Of a DNA stretch of 64,000 nt, positions 1 to 8,695 are shown in pieces (position 1 is the stretch's first letter; each line of letters opens with the position of its first letter). This DNA is from Sphingomonas kyeonggiensis (GTDB lineage Bacteria; Pseudomonadota; Alphaproteobacteria; Sphingomonadales; Sphingomonadaceae). The notes under the pieces are model-generated. The model was not told the DNA's origin and did not search any database. It worked only from the letters and a program-made list of their open reading frames with translations. Location: the NCBI RefSeq assembly GCF_030812785.1, contig NZ_JAUSTJ010000003.1, positions 558,001 to 622,000 of the forward strand, in the 5' to 3' direction. Both the position numbers and the translations under genes were made by a program.

Positions 1-1
1 T

Positions 2-463
2 GCCGCGATGCTGATCTCCGGCCGCGTCATCGACCGGCTGAGCCGTCGCAGCCGCACCGTCTACGCGCTCGGCCCCGCCATCTCGCTCGCCGTGGCGCTG
101 CCCTTCTACCTCGCCTTTGTCTGGGCGCCCGGCTGGCCGCTGGCGCTGCTGCTGCTGACCATCGTCAACTGCTTCAACTATTTCTACCTCTCCGCCTCGG
201 TCGCCCTGGTCCAGGAGGAAGTCCGCCCCGACCAGCGTGTGCTCTCGGGCGCGCTGCTGCTGCTGGTGATGAACTTCATCGGCCTCGGCCTGGGACCCAC
301 TTATGTCGGGGCCGCCAGCGACTGGTTCAAAAGCCATGGCTACGAACACGGCCTCCAGCTCGCCCTCTACACACTGTCGCCCTTCTACCTGATCGCGATT
401 GCGCTCTTCCTCACGCTCGCCCGGGTCCTCCGCGCCGAGCAGACCGCAAAGGTGCCCGCATGA
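2..463 (+). CDS. MFS transporter, C-terminal part (cut by window start)
   Basis: This is the last ~153 residues of a major facilitator superfamily permease; the frame is open to the left edge, so the N-terminal half is missing. The visible part starts in a loop rich in Arg and Asp (GRVIDRLSRRSR, the usual MFS inter-helix loop) and then has about four hydrophobic helices. The stop overlaps the start of the carboxylesterase by 4 nt (ATGA), so the two are translationally coupled. A permease coupled to a secreted esterase suggests import of the ester's hydrolysis product, but the substrate cannot be told from sequence. The family is well supported; the specificity is unknown. Confidence 0.82.
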   Translation, partial: AAMLISGRVIDRLSRRSRTVYALGPAISLAVALPFYLAFVWAPGWPLALLLLTIVNCFNYFYLSASVALVQEEVRPDQRVLSGALLLLVMNFIGLGLGPTYVGAASDWFKSHGYEHGLQLALYTLSPFYLIAIALFLTLARVLRAEQTAKVPA

Positions 464-2076
464 AGCCCTTCCGCCACGCCGCCCTTGCCACCGCCCTGTT
501 GCTCTCGGGCACCGCGCTCGCGCAGGAGCCCGTCGTCAACGCACCCTCGGGCAGCGTCAGCGGTACGCTCGAGGGCAGCATCCGCGCCTTCAAGGGCATT
601 CCCTATGCCGTCCCTCCGGTCGGCGGGATGCGCTGGCGCCCGCCCGCGCCGATGCAGCCCTGGACCGGCACGCGTGCCGCGAAGGACTTCGGCCCCGCCT
701 GCGTCCAGCCCCAGGCCAAGGCGCCCACCTCGGTCTATTCCCCGGCCGCCCCGATGCCGGTCAGCGAGGACTGCCTGACGCTCAACATCTGGGCGCCAGT
801 CAATGCGAAAAAGGCCCCGGTCTTCTTCTGGATCCATGGCGGCGCGCTGTCGGGCGGTTCAAGCCGCGAGCCGATGTATGACGGCAGCAAGCTCGCCGAG
901 CAGGGCGTGGTCGTCGTCTCGATCAACTACCGCCTCGGCGTGCTCGGCTGGCTCGCCCATCCCCAGCTCTCCGCGGAATCCCCCCAAAAGGTCTCGGGCA
1001 ATTACGGCCTGCTCGACCAGATGGCCGCGCTCGCCTGGGTGAAGCACAATATCGCTTCCTTCGGCGGCGACCCGGCAAAGGTGACGATCGCAGGCGAATC
1101 CGCCGGCGGGCTCAGCGTGATGTTCCTGATGGAATCGCCGCTCGCCCGCGGCACCTTCCACCAGGCGATCGCCCAGAGCGCGTACATGGTGACGATGCCC
1201 AACCTCAAGAAGGAGGCCTATGGCACCCCCTCGGCCGAGGCGATCGGCACGATGCTCTCCGCCGGCCTCCAGGCGCCCAACCTCGCCGCGCTGCGCGGGA
1301 TGGACGCCCAGGCGATCACCGACGGCGCCGCCAAGCTCGGCTTCTTCCCCTTCGGCGTGGTCGACGGCCTCGTCCTGCCCAGCCAGATGGTCGAGGCGTT
1401 CGACCAGGGCAAGCAGGCTCCGGTGCCGATCCTGACCGGCTTCAACCAGGGCGAGATCCGCTCGCTCCGCATCCTCGCGCCCAAGGCCCCGGCGACGCCC
1501 GAGGAGTATGAGAAGGCCATTCGCGAGAAGTACGGTGAGTTCGCCGACGCCTTCCTCAACCTCTATCCCGCGGCGACCTACAAGGAGAGCATCCTCGCGA
1601 CCACCCGCGACGCGCTCTATGGCTGGACCAGCGAGCGGCTCGCCCGCAGGCAGGGTGCGCTCGGCAAGCCGGCCTATGTGTATCTCTGGGACCACGGCTA
1701 TCCGGCGATGGACGACAAGGACCTCCACGCCTTCCACGCCAGCGAGCTGCCCTATGTATTCGGCAACCTCACCCCGCTGCCGCCGCTCTGGCCGGCCATC
1801 CCCGAGAGCGACCGGCCGCTGTCCGACACGATGCTCGGCCATTGGGCGAGCTTCGTGAAGACCGGCAACCCGGGCGCGGCCTGGCCGGCCTTCGGCAAGG
1901 ACCGCGCCTATCTCCACATCACCGACGCGCCGAAGGCCGAGACCGGCCTGATGCCCGGCATGTACGACCAGTATGAGGCGGTGGTCTGCCGCCGCCGCGC
2001 GGCGGGGGTTGCGTGGAACTGGAATGTCGGCCTGGCCTCGCCCAAGCTGCCGGCCAAGGCGAAGGGGTGCGATTGA
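460..2076 (+). CDS. type-B carboxylesterase, exported
   Basis: A 538-residue serine esterase of the carboxylesterase type B (para-nitrobenzyl esterase) family. It opens with a clear signal peptide ending near residue 21 (TALAQ), so it should act in the periplasm or outside. Visible family marks are the EDCLTLN motif near 108-114, the oxyanion loop HGGAL near 136-140, the nucleophile elbow GESAGG with Ser214, and a late HASELPYVFG segment holding the likely catalytic His. Length is normal for the family. The ATG overlaps the upstream permease stop. Ester hydrolysis is secure; the natural substrate is unknown. The nearby acyl-CoA ligase and TonB receptor suggest a carboxylic ester whose acid is then activated. 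Confidence 0.9.
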   Translation: MKPFRHAALATALLLSGTALAQEPVVNAPSGSVSGTLEGSIRAFKGIPYAVPPVGGMRWRPPAPMQPWTGTRAAKDFGPACVQPQAKAPTSVYSPAAPMPVSEDCLTLNIWAPVNAKKAPVFFWIHGGALSGGSSREPMYDGSKLAEQGVVVVSINYRLGVLGWLAHPQLSAESPQKVSGNYGLLDQMAALAWVKHNIASFGGDPAKVTIAGESAGGLSVMFLMESPLARGTFHQAIAQSAYMVTMPNLKKEAYGTPSAEAIGTMLSAGLQAPNLAALRGMDAQAITDGAAKLGFFPFGVVDGLVLPSQMVEAFDQGKQAPVPILTGFNQGEIRSLRILAPKAPATPEEYEKAIREKYGEFADAFLNLYPAATYKESILATTRDALYGWTSERLARRQGALGKPAYVYLWDHGYPAMDDKDLHAFHASELPYVFGNLTPLPPLWPAIPESDRPLSDTMLGHWASFVKTGNPGAAWPAFGKDRAYLHITDAPKAETGLMPGMYDQYEAVVCRRRAAGVAWNWNVGLASPKLPAKAKGCD

Positions 2077-2086
2077 GCCTTAAAAA

Positions 2087-2190
2087 GCCCCTCCCCTTCA
2101 GGGGAGGGGTTGGGGTGGGGCATGTGTCTCACCGAGACTTTCGCCCGCGGACAGCCCCCACCCCAAACCCCTCCCCTGAAGGGGAGGGGC
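2087..2190. repeat. inverted-repeat pair, cccctcccc family; possible terminator
   Basis: Two ~34-nt copies of a palindromic unit lie in opposite orientation at 2087-2120 and 2156-2190. Each has its own small hairpin (ctcccc-ttca-ggggag), and together they form a long stem that differs by one T. The first copy starts 11 nt after the esterase stop. Related ctccc/gggag palindromes occur at 28194-28371 and 54868-55024, also just after genes. This looks like an intergenic repeat that may also end transcription, although there is no clean T-tract. Confidence 0.75.
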
Positions 2191-2210
2191 TTAAGGAGAC
2201 AAGTAACAGA

Positions 2211-2312
2211 TTTTCCCCGGCGAAGGCCGGGGCCCAGACTAAGCAGTGCGCGGCGAAGACGCGCCAAGGCGCGTGATTTCAAGGACTGGGCCCCGGCCTT
2301 CGCCGGGGAAAA
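2211..2312. repeat. 27-bp perfect inverted repeat (ccccggcgaaggccgggg family)
   Basis: The arm at 2211-2237 is the exact reverse complement of 2286-2312, with a 48-nt spacer. The core is ttccccggcgaaggccgggg followed by cccag. The same family, with an equally perfect 32-bp stem, recurs between convergent genes at 48358-48442. It behaves as a mobile or amplified palindromic intergenic unit. Confidence 0.85.
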
Positions 2313-2343
2313 GGGAGGAAGTCTGCGCACTGCTCACCCTATC

Positions 2344-2425
2344 CGTCATCCCGGCGGAAGCCGGGATCTCAGGCGAAGGCGAGGGGAAGGAGACGCACGA
2401 GATCCCGGCTTTCGCCGGGATGACG
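2344..2425. repeat. inverted repeat of the cgtcatcccggc family
   Basis: A cgtcatcccggcg unit and its inverted copy ending in cgccgggatgacg flank a ~30-nt spacer rich in gaaggcgaggg. A nearly identical pair, including the spacer, is at 15646-15727, and related pairs occur at 36707-36843 and 63426-63508. This is the commonest repeat family in the window. Confidence 0.85.
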
Positions 2426-2448
2426 GGAAGGGGCCAGTACCACCCCAT

Positions 2449-2555
2449 CGTCACCCCGGCCTTGTGCCGGGGTCCACCGGGAGGCGAGCACTGGACAAGA
2501 GGCTCGCAGACAGGAATTGCGGCACAGCGGACCCCGGCACAAGGCCGGGGTGACG
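2449..2555. repeat. 27-bp perfect inverted repeat (cgtcaccccggccttgtgcc family)
   Basis: The arm at 2449-2475 is the exact reverse complement of 2529-2555. Other copies are at 15752-15860, 22897-23003 and 36871-37013, several with a similar spacer (gaggctt...tccatg or variants). With the three preceding units it fills the whole 491-nt gap between the esterase and the CoA ligase; no gene is visible there. Confidence 0.85.
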
Positions 2556-2567
2556 GGTGGAGGGAAC

Positions 2568-4166
2568 CTACCGCCCCACCTTCCGCCCAGCGATCCGCCC
2601 CTCCGCATACTCCTCCCGCAGCCTTTTCTTGTCGATCTTCCCCGAAGCCGCCAGCGGCATCGCCGGAACTTCGGCGACCTCGCCCGGGATCCACCAGTCG
2701 GCGACCTTGCCCCGCAGCATCTCGAGCAGCGCGCGCGGGTCCTCGCCCTGGCTCTCGACGATCAGCACCGGCCGCTCGCCCCATTTATCGTCCGCCCGCG
2801 CGATCACCGCGACATGCCGCACGGCCGGGTGCGTGCCGACGATCGCCTCGATCTCGTTGGGGTTGATCCACTCGCCGCCCGACTTGATCAGATCCTTGGC
2901 CCGCCCGCAGATCGTCAGGTTGCCGGCGGCGTCGAGCATCGCCAGGTCGCCGGTGTCGAAATAGCCCTCGCCATCCAGCGCACTCTCCTCGGCGCGGAAA
3001 TAGCGCTCGATCACGCTATGCCCCTTCACCTTGAGGTGCCCCAGCACGTTCCGTTGCGGCACCAGCGTGTTGCCCTCCGCATCGGTCAGCTTCAGGTCCA
3101 GCCCCATGATCGGCCGCCCCGAAGCCGGTGCCGCATCCGCGGGCAGGTCCCGGGGCGCAATCGCGCCGACGGGGGAGAGCTCGGTCATCCCCCAGCTCGT
3201 CTGCACCCGCGCGCCTAGCTTCTCCTCCAGCCGGCGGAGCAGTGCATCGGGGCAGCTCGATCCGCCGATCAGCACGCGCTCCAGCGCCGGGAAGGCCTCG
3301 CCGCTCGCCTCGGCCTGGTCGGCCAGCGTCAACCAGACGGTCTGGACGCCGACAGCGACAGTCACGCCTTCGTCGCGGATCAGCCGCGCCAGGCTCGGCC
3401 CGTCGAGCGTCCGCCCGGGCAGCACCAGCTTGGTCCCCGCCGCCGGCGCGGCGAAGGGCATGCCCCAGCCATTGGCATGGAACATCGGCACGCCGAGCAG
3501 CAGCGTGTCGCGCGCGGTGATCGCCACCGCGTCCGCCTGCAGCGCGCGCAGCGTGTGGAGATAGTTGGAGCGGTGGGTATAGACGACGCCCTTGGGGCTG
3601 CCCGTCGTCCCGCTGGTATAGCAAAGGCCGGCGGGGGCGTTCTCGTCGAACGCCCCCCAGGCCGCCGCGGCACCATGCGCCTCCAGCAAGGCGTCATGAT
3701 GCCAGACCTGCACCCGGTGCGACCCGAGGGTGCCGATATCCGCGGCCGGTGCGTCCAGAACGATCACATGCTCGATCGTCGGGCACTGCGCGACCAGCTC
3801 GCATGCCAGCGGCACCAGGTCGGCAGACACCGCCAGCACCCGGTTCTCCGCCTCGTTGACCATCGCCGCCAGATGCGCCGCAGTCAGTCGCGGGTTGAGC
3901 GTGTGGCACACCAGCCCCATGCCCATCGCGGCATAGTAGATCTCGAAATGGTGGATCGTGTTCCAGGCGAGCGTGCCGACCACCTCGCCCTGGCGCAGCC
4001 CCAGCGCGGCGAGCGCGCCCGACATAAGGTTGCTCCGCGCGCGCAGCGCCGCATAGGTCGAGCGCCTGACGACACTGCCCGCATCGGCCTCGACGACCTC
4101 GCAGTCCTGGAACCACTTGGCGGCATGATCGAGGAACTTGTCTACTGTCAGGCCGAAGGGCTGCAT
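2568..4166 (-). CDS. AMP-dependent acyl-CoA synthetase/ligase
   Basis: A 532-residue member of the ANL superfamily, close in style to medium/long-chain fatty acyl-CoA ligases. The P-loop-like motif YTSGTTGSPKG sits at residues 183-193, followed by WGMTELSP, the hinge segment GYFDTGDLAML and the C-terminal catalytic lysine motif PLAASGKIDKKR. It should form an acyl-adenylate from a carboxylic acid and ATP and pass it to CoA in the cytoplasm. It follows the TonB receptor on the same strand with a 64-nt gap, so the two may share the promoter upstream of the receptor. The acid is unknown; a fatty or terpenoid acid is the usual choice for this subfamily. Confidence 0.9.
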   Translation of the reverse strand: MQPFGLTVDKFLDHAAKWFQDCEVVEADAGSVVRRSTYAALRARSNLMSGALAALGLRQGEVVGTLAWNTIHHFEIYYAAMGMGLVCHTLNPRLTAAHLAAMVNEAENRVLAVSADLVPLACELVAQCPTIEHVIVLDAPAADIGTLGSHRVQVWHHDALLEAHGAAAAWGAFDENAPAGLCYTSGTTGSPKGVVYTHRSNYLHTLRALQADAVAITARDTLLLGVPMFHANGWGMPFAAPAAGTKLVLPGRTLDGPSLARLIRDEGVTVAVGVQTVWLTLADQAEASGEAFPALERVLIGGSSCPDALLRRLEEKLGARVQTSWGMTELSPVGAIAPRDLPADAAPASGRPIMGLDLKLTDAEGNTLVPQRNVLGHLKVKGHSVIERYFRAEESALDGEGYFDTGDLAMLDAAGNLTICGRAKDLIKSGGEWINPNEIEAIVGTHPAVRHVAVIARADDKWGERPVLIVESQGEDPRALLEMLRGKVADWWIPGEVAEVPAMPLAASGKIDKKRLREEYAEGRIAGRKVGR

Positions 4167-4230
4167 GAAGTCTGGGACGCTTTCGACAGAAGGAAAGGCC
4201 GCCGGAGAGGCGCCGGCGGCCAGGGTGGGA

Positions 4231-6486
4231 TCAGAAGGTCTTGAGCAGCTTGACGCCGTACTGGCGGGGCGGGCCCGCGAAATAGAGGCCGGAGTTCAGC
4301 GCCGCCGGATAATGCTGGTCGGTCAGGTTGGTGCCGTACAGGGTCACCGTCCAGCTCTTGTGCTGGTACGCCAGCTGCGCGTTCAGGATGTTGCGGGCCT
4401 CGAGATGGTCGCCGCGCGCGCTGTTCTGGAACAGGGTCGCCCACTGGTCGCCGACATGGCCGAAATTCGCCCGCGGGGTGATCTTGTCGCCATTGCCCAG
4501 TTCGATCTCGTACTGCGCGCCCAGGTTGAAGGTCAGGTTGGGCGCATAGGTCTGGCGGCGGCCGGTCAGGTTGAGGCACTTGGCGCTCGCCGGGCCGGTC
4601 GCCGGGCGGCATGGCAGCACCGGATCGGCGGGCGTGCCGGCCGGCGGGTTGCGCGTGTCCACCGCATAGAAGGTGCCCAGCTCGCTGTGCAGCACGTTGA
4701 TGCCGGCATCGAGCTGCAGCTTGCCGAAGTGGAACTCGGTCTCCGCCTCGAAGCCATAGATCTTGGTCTTGCCCGGCACGTTCAGCTCGATGCCGAAGGT
4801 CGGGAAGTCGGGATAGCCGATGATGACCTGAAAGTTCTTGTAGTCGTTGTAGAAGCCGGTGAGCGTCGTGCGCACCTTGCCGCCCGCCCAGTTTGCCTTC
4901 CAGCCCGCCTCGAACGACGTGACCTCCTCGGGCTTGAACGGCGCGGGCAGGCCCAGGCCCACCGGCACGTTCAGGCCGCCCGGGCGGAAGCCGGTGGCGA
5001 CGAAGCCATAGAGATACTGGGTGTCGGTCGCCTTCCAGCCCAGCGAAACCTTGTACGAGACATTGTCCGACTTCACCGTCTGGTCCTGCCGGATGTACGC
5101 GCCATACTGCAGCACATCGACATGGTTGGTCGACTGGCTGTCGGTGTAGCGGATGCCCGCATCGATCTTCAGCCGCGGCGTGATCGCGAAGCCGATCTGG
5201 CCGAATGCCGCGAGCGACCGCGTCGGGTTGGTGCCCTGCAGCTTGTACTGCGCGGTCGGCAGGTTGAACGGATAGGCCAGGTCGATGACGAACTGGTACG
5301 GCTTGCGGAAATAATAGTCGTTCCACAGGCCGAAGGCGCCGAGCAGCCAGGTGAAGCGGCCGGTATCGGGCGAGATCAGGTTGAGCTCGGTGGTGACCTG
5401 CTGCTCGTCGACGCTGTCGTAGAAGGTGCTGATACCGGTCGCGGTGCCGTCGAGGTCCGCGCGGTACATGGTGTTCGCCCATTGATAGCTCGAGACCGAG
5501 CGCAGCTTCACCCCGCCGGCCAGCTCGTACTCGGCTTTCAGCGTCGAGCGGACGAACTCGTCGCGCGCCGCCTGGGGCGCGTTGAACGACACGTCGAACA
5601 GGTCGCGGTGGTTCGGGTTGGGCGTCGAGGTGCCGGGCAGCGTCTCGAAATAGGTCGAGAACGGCGTCGCCGGATAGGCGCCCATGTCGAGATGGCCGGC
5701 ATCGGTCTTCCACAGGATCGACAGGCGGTCGGTCGGCTTCCACAGGAAGCTGATGCGGCCGGCCATGATGCCGACATTGCCCTTGTCATAGGGGTAGGGC
5801 GATCCGTTCGGGCCGGTGATGTTGTAGAAGGTGTCGCGGCGCGAGGCGTAGAGCGCGACGCGCGCGGCGAAGGTGTCGCTCAGCGGCAGGTTGACCGCGC
5901 CCTGGAAGCCGGCGTCGTTGTAGTTGCCATAGTTCAGGTTGAAATAGCCGTGGATGCCGCCGCCGATGATCGGATCGTTGGTGTTGACGAACACCGCGCC
6001 GCCGGTGGCGTTCTGGCCGACGATCGTGCCCTGCGGTCCCCTCAGGACCTGGATGTTGGCGATGTCATAGTAAGGCTCGCCCTGCACGTACCCCGGAAAG
6101 GTCGGCACCCCGTCGCGGTACGTGATCACGCCCGTGGTGGTCTGGGTGTTGTGCTCGGCCTTGCCGATGCCACGGACGTTGAAGTCGTTGCCCTGGCCGA
6201 AATTATTCACGACGACGCTGGGCATCGCGAACTGCAGCGCATCGACATTGGCGACGCCCTTGTTGTCCAGCTGGGTGCCCGACAGGACCGAGGCAGAGAC
6301 CGCGGTGGTCATCAGATTCTCGTTGCGGCGCTGCGCGGTGACGACGATCTCGCCATCTTCCGTGTCCGCAGCGTTCGCTTGGGCAGGGGCATCCTGCGGT
6401 TCGGGGGCAGCGGTCTGCGCCGCGGCCGCGCCGCTCCAGACCAGGGCCAGCGCCGATGCGCCGGCCAGCAACGGGCGATAGTTCAT
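4231..6486 (-). CDS. TonB-dependent outer-membrane receptor
   Basis: About 751 residues with a signal peptide (start MNYRPLLAG). The plug domain carries the EIVVTAQRR segment used as TonB-box-like start in sphingomonads, then NFGQGNDFNVRGIGK and VLRGPQGTIVGQNATGGAV. The barrel ends in a C-terminal Phe (LLKTF). I chose the ATG at 6486 because gggaggg sits 6 nt upstream; an in-frame ATG at 6507 lies before that ribosome site. No STN domain is present, so it is a plain transporter rather than a signalling receptor. The neighbouring CoA ligase and esterase suggest a hydrophobic organic ligand rather than iron, but this is only context. Confidence 0.92.
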   Translation of the reverse strand: MNYRPLLAGASALALVWSGAAAAQTAAPEPQDAPAQANAADTEDGEIVVTAQRRNENLMTTAVSASVLSGTQLDNKGVANVDALQFAMPSVVVNNFGQGNDFNVRGIGKAEHNTQTTTGVITYRDGVPTFPGYVQGEPYYDIANIQVLRGPQGTIVGQNATGGAVFVNTNDPIIGGGIHGYFNLNYGNYNDAGFQGAVNLPLSDTFAARVALYASRRDTFYNITGPNGSPYPYDKGNVGIMAGRISFLWKPTDRLSILWKTDAGHLDMGAYPATPFSTYFETLPGTSTPNPNHRDLFDVSFNAPQAARDEFVRSTLKAEYELAGGVKLRSVSSYQWANTMYRADLDGTATGISTFYDSVDEQQVTTELNLISPDTGRFTWLLGAFGLWNDYYFRKPYQFVIDLAYPFNLPTAQYKLQGTNPTRSLAAFGQIGFAITPRLKIDAGIRYTDSQSTNHVDVLQYGAYIRQDQTVKSDNVSYKVSLGWKATDTQYLYGFVATGFRPGGLNVPVGLGLPAPFKPEEVTSFEAGWKANWAGGKVRTTLTGFYNDYKNFQVIIGYPDFPTFGIELNVPGKTKIYGFEAETEFHFGKLQLDAGINVLHSELGTFYAVDTRNPPAGTPADPVLPCRPATGPASAKCLNLTGRRQTYAPNLTFNLGAQYEIELGNGDKITPRANFGHVGDQWATLFQNSARGDHLEARNILNAQLAYQHKSWTVTLYGTNLTDQHYPAALNSGLYFAGPPRQYGVKLLKTF

Positions 6487-6573
6487 TCGGGTCCCTCCCA
6501 CATCCATCTCCAGACGCGCTCTTCGTCGCGATGGCGGGAAGGATGCCGCAAAGCCGGAGGGCTTGCAACACTA

Positions 6574-6591
6574 ATTCACTCATGAGTGAAT
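6574..6591. promoter_or_regulatory. perfect 18-bp palindrome, likely operator
   Basis: The sequence attcactcatgagtgaat reads identically on both strands and lies 88 nt upstream of the chosen start of the TonB receptor. Length, symmetry and the ttcact/agtgaa arms are typical of operators bound by TetR-family dimers. No TetR gene is visible in the window, so the regulator would be elsewhere. Confidence 0.7.
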
Positions 6592-6663
6592 ATGTGGGTC
6601 CGGACAGTCGACCGGCGCCAACTTAGCGCCTTTCGGTGTCCGCAATGTCCTGTTTCCCCGAGG

Positions 6664-7404
6664 TCAGTCTTCGTCGCGCGGAGGACGTCCCATAGGGCCG
6701 CCAGGCCCGCCGGGCCCACGGTCGCGCGGCTCGAGGGCACGCAGCTCCTCCATGGTCAGCATGCCGTCATGATCGCTGTCGGCCGCATCGAACTTCCTGC
6801 GCTCATAGGCGAGCAGTTCGTCGAGCGAGACGCCCTTGTCGTAGTTGGTGTTGGCATTGACGATCACCATGGCGCTCAGCGGCTCGATCAGCCGGCGCAG
6901 CGCCCCGTCGTCCTCGTCCAGCTCGGGCATGATGCTCTCGGAGACCGGTCCGCCGATCTCGGCGACGGGCTGGTGCTCGGACGAGGCGACCGATCCCATG
7001 TCGTGCTGCCAGGCGAAGAACTCGGCGGCGCTGATGCTGCCGTCATGGTCGCTGTCGATCCGCTCGAACCGTGCCTTGATCCGCGCGTCTCGGCGCGCGT
7101 CGATCACCGACTTCAGCTCCTCGAAGGTGACTAGCCCGTCGCCATTCCTGTCGGCGATGCGGAACATCTCGGTGGTCGCCTTGTCGAGCCTGTCGCGCTT
7201 GACCGGCTTCATCACCTTCGGACGTCCGTCACCCGGGCCGCCGGGAGGACCGCCACGGCCATGGCCGCCGGGGCCTCGACCCCCGCCACCGGGAAAGCCG
7301 CCGCCACCGCCGCCCGGTCCCATCTGGGCAAAGGCCGGCGCCGCCATGGTCAGCGCCGCACCGAGCAGAAGCGCACGCACTGCGCCGGATTTCGAAACTC
7401 GCAT
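6664..7404 (-). CDS. secreted EF-hand calcium-binding protein
   Basis: A 246-residue protein with a signal peptide ending at AFAQ (residue 27), then a low-complexity Gly/Pro-rich stretch (about 28-63) and a C-terminal half with EF-hand loops: DRNGDGLVTFEE (85-96), DSDHDGSISAAE (117-128), a degenerate loop near 186-197 and DSDHDGMLTMEE (209-220). A second Gly/Pro-rich tail closes the protein. The start at 7404 has gggga upstream; an earlier in-frame start at 7476 would precede the signal peptide. It should bind calcium in the periplasm or outside. The partner and role are unknown. Confidence 0.85.
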   Translation of the reverse strand: MRVSKSGAVRALLLGAALTMAAPAFAQMGPGGGGGGFPGGGGRGPGGHGRGGPPGGPGDGRPKVMKPVKRDRLDKATTEMFRIADRNGDGLVTFEELKSVIDARRDARIKARFERIDSDHDGSISAAEFFAWQHDMGSVASSEHQPVAEIGGPVSESIMPELDEDDGALRRLIEPLSAMVIVNANTNYDKGVSLDELLAYERRKFDAADSDHDGMLTMEELRALEPRDRGPGGPGGPMGRPPRDED

Positions 7405-7495
7405 CAAATTCCCCGTGAAAACCGTGCCTTCCGCTTTCCGGGGCCGGTCTCGCGCGGGAATTTCGGTTTGTTGCAAGGTGGAGAAACACAGGGGT

Positions 7496-7527
7496 GGGCG
7501 GAGGGGCGCACCTCATTCCCTCCGCCC
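7496..7527 (-). terminator. 10-bp stem after the glycosidase gene
   Basis: gggcggaggg (7496-7505) and ccctccgccc (7518-7527) form a perfect stem with a 12-nt loop, 8 nt beyond the stop of the minus-strand glycosidase gene. The following minus-strand bases are not a strong T-tract, so this is a possible rather than certain intrinsic terminator. Confidence 0.45.
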
Positions 7528-7534
7528 GAGCGGG

Positions 7535-8653
7535 TTACTTCTGGAGCGCCTTGAAGTCGTCGATCCAGGCACAATTGGGCTGGGCGCTGCCATCGGCATT
7601 CGGCTTGATGGTGCGCGGGGCGAACACGCTGTTGAGCAGCCAGGGCGTCTTCTGCGGCCCGAAGTCCGCCGACATGGAGCTGCCCTGCTTGAAGCCATAG
7701 GTGGCGACGGCAAGGCGGCCGGTGTCGCGGAACATCTTCACCTGGTTGCGCAGATAATGCTTCCGCCCCTCGAACCACGGGCTCATCGACAGGAAGTCGT
7801 CCCATTGCTGCCTGGGGAAGGGCGTCTCCAGCGCGGCCTTGATGATCTGCCAGTTCTGCGCGTTGCGTGGCGCCTGATACTTGTCGGCAAAGGCCGGCGG
7901 GACCGGCTTCTGCATATTGGCCTGCCACCACCAGACCAGCGAGAACTCGGTCACCAGGAACTTCTGCTCGGGGCGCATGCGCGGCAGGATATAGTCGAGG
8001 AAGGGCCTGGCCGCCTCGAGTGCCGGCAGGTGCGGATGGATGTCGACCCCGTCGATCTCGGGCGTCGCCTTCACATATTCGAGCCAGCGCTCGACCGATT
8101 TGGTGCGGTTCTTCGCCAGGTCGAGCCGGGTGAGCGAGCCCATGTAGAGCCTTGTCCTGCAGCCGCCTGCGCAGTGCGCTGCACGCCAGGCGATCACATG
8201 TGCCGCCATGGCTTCGTAAAAGGCATTGAGGTCGAGGTCGCGGTCCTGCTCGCGGCTCTCGATATAGGGTTCGTTGCCGATCACCAGGATGTCGATCTTG
8301 CCCATCACGATCGGCAGTAGCGCGTCGAGCCGGGCGATCTCGCGCTGAAACCCAGGCGTGCCGGCCCTGGGGAAGTCGCCGCGCATATAGGGCCATTTGA
8401 GCGACAGGATCGTCTTGCGGCCATGCTGTCCGGCATCGAGCACCGCGCGCACCGCGCCGTGCTCGGCGGCCCCCCGGTCGAGCTGCGGCATCGGCACGAA
8501 CAGGCGCAGCCACCGGGCGTCCGCCTTGTCGAGGTCGCGATAGTCGATGTCCTCGAAATGCTCGTTGTAGTTGGCGCCGAGCGCACCCTGGGCCAGCGCG
8601 CCGCCGGGCAGGCTCAGCAGCGCAGCAGCACCCGCTGCCAGAAGCTTCCGCAT
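7535..8653 (-). CDS. exported clan GH-A-like glycoside hydrolase
   Basis: A 372-residue protein with a signal peptide (ends ALAQG, ~22). It has the hallmarks of a TIM-barrel clan A glycosidase: IGNEPYIES with Glu128 after Asn127 as acid/base, DGVDIHPHLP in mid-sequence, and FLVTEFSLVWWW with Glu236 as the likely nucleophile. I cannot name the GH family. It lies 42 nt after the sulfatase on the same strand, so both probably belong to one polysaccharide-degrading operon. The substrate may be a sulfated or galactose-rich glycan given the neighbours; that is inference. Confidence 0.75.
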   Translation of the reverse strand: MRKLLAAGAAALLSLPGGALAQGALGANYNEHFEDIDYRDLDKADARWLRLFVPMPQLDRGAAEHGAVRAVLDAGQHGRKTILSLKWPYMRGDFPRAGTPGFQREIARLDALLPIVMGKIDILVIGNEPYIESREQDRDLDLNAFYEAMAAHVIAWRAAHCAGGCRTRLYMGSLTRLDLAKNRTKSVERWLEYVKATPEIDGVDIHPHLPALEAARPFLDYILPRMRPEQKFLVTEFSLVWWWQANMQKPVPPAFADKYQAPRNAQNWQIIKAALETPFPRQQWDDFLSMSPWFEGRKHYLRNQVKMFRDTGRLAVATYGFKQGSSMSADFGPQKTPWLLNSVFAPRTIKPNADGSAQPNCAWIDDFKALQK

Positions 8654-8695
8654 CGTATCTCTCTCCCTGTATGAACTTTGTCGGCTTGCGTCCGC

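Noticed and set aside
2087..2555. Possible CRISPR array in the repeat-rich gap
   Set aside because: The units are inverted palindromes of several families with irregular spacing, not direct repeats with unique spacers, and no cas gene is present.
4138..6585. Long open frame (815 codons) on the plus strand opposite the TonB receptor
   Set aside because: Composition is typical of antisense reading of a GC-rich gene (Arg/Ala/Gly/Val rich, no domain), and the minus strand encodes a clear receptor.
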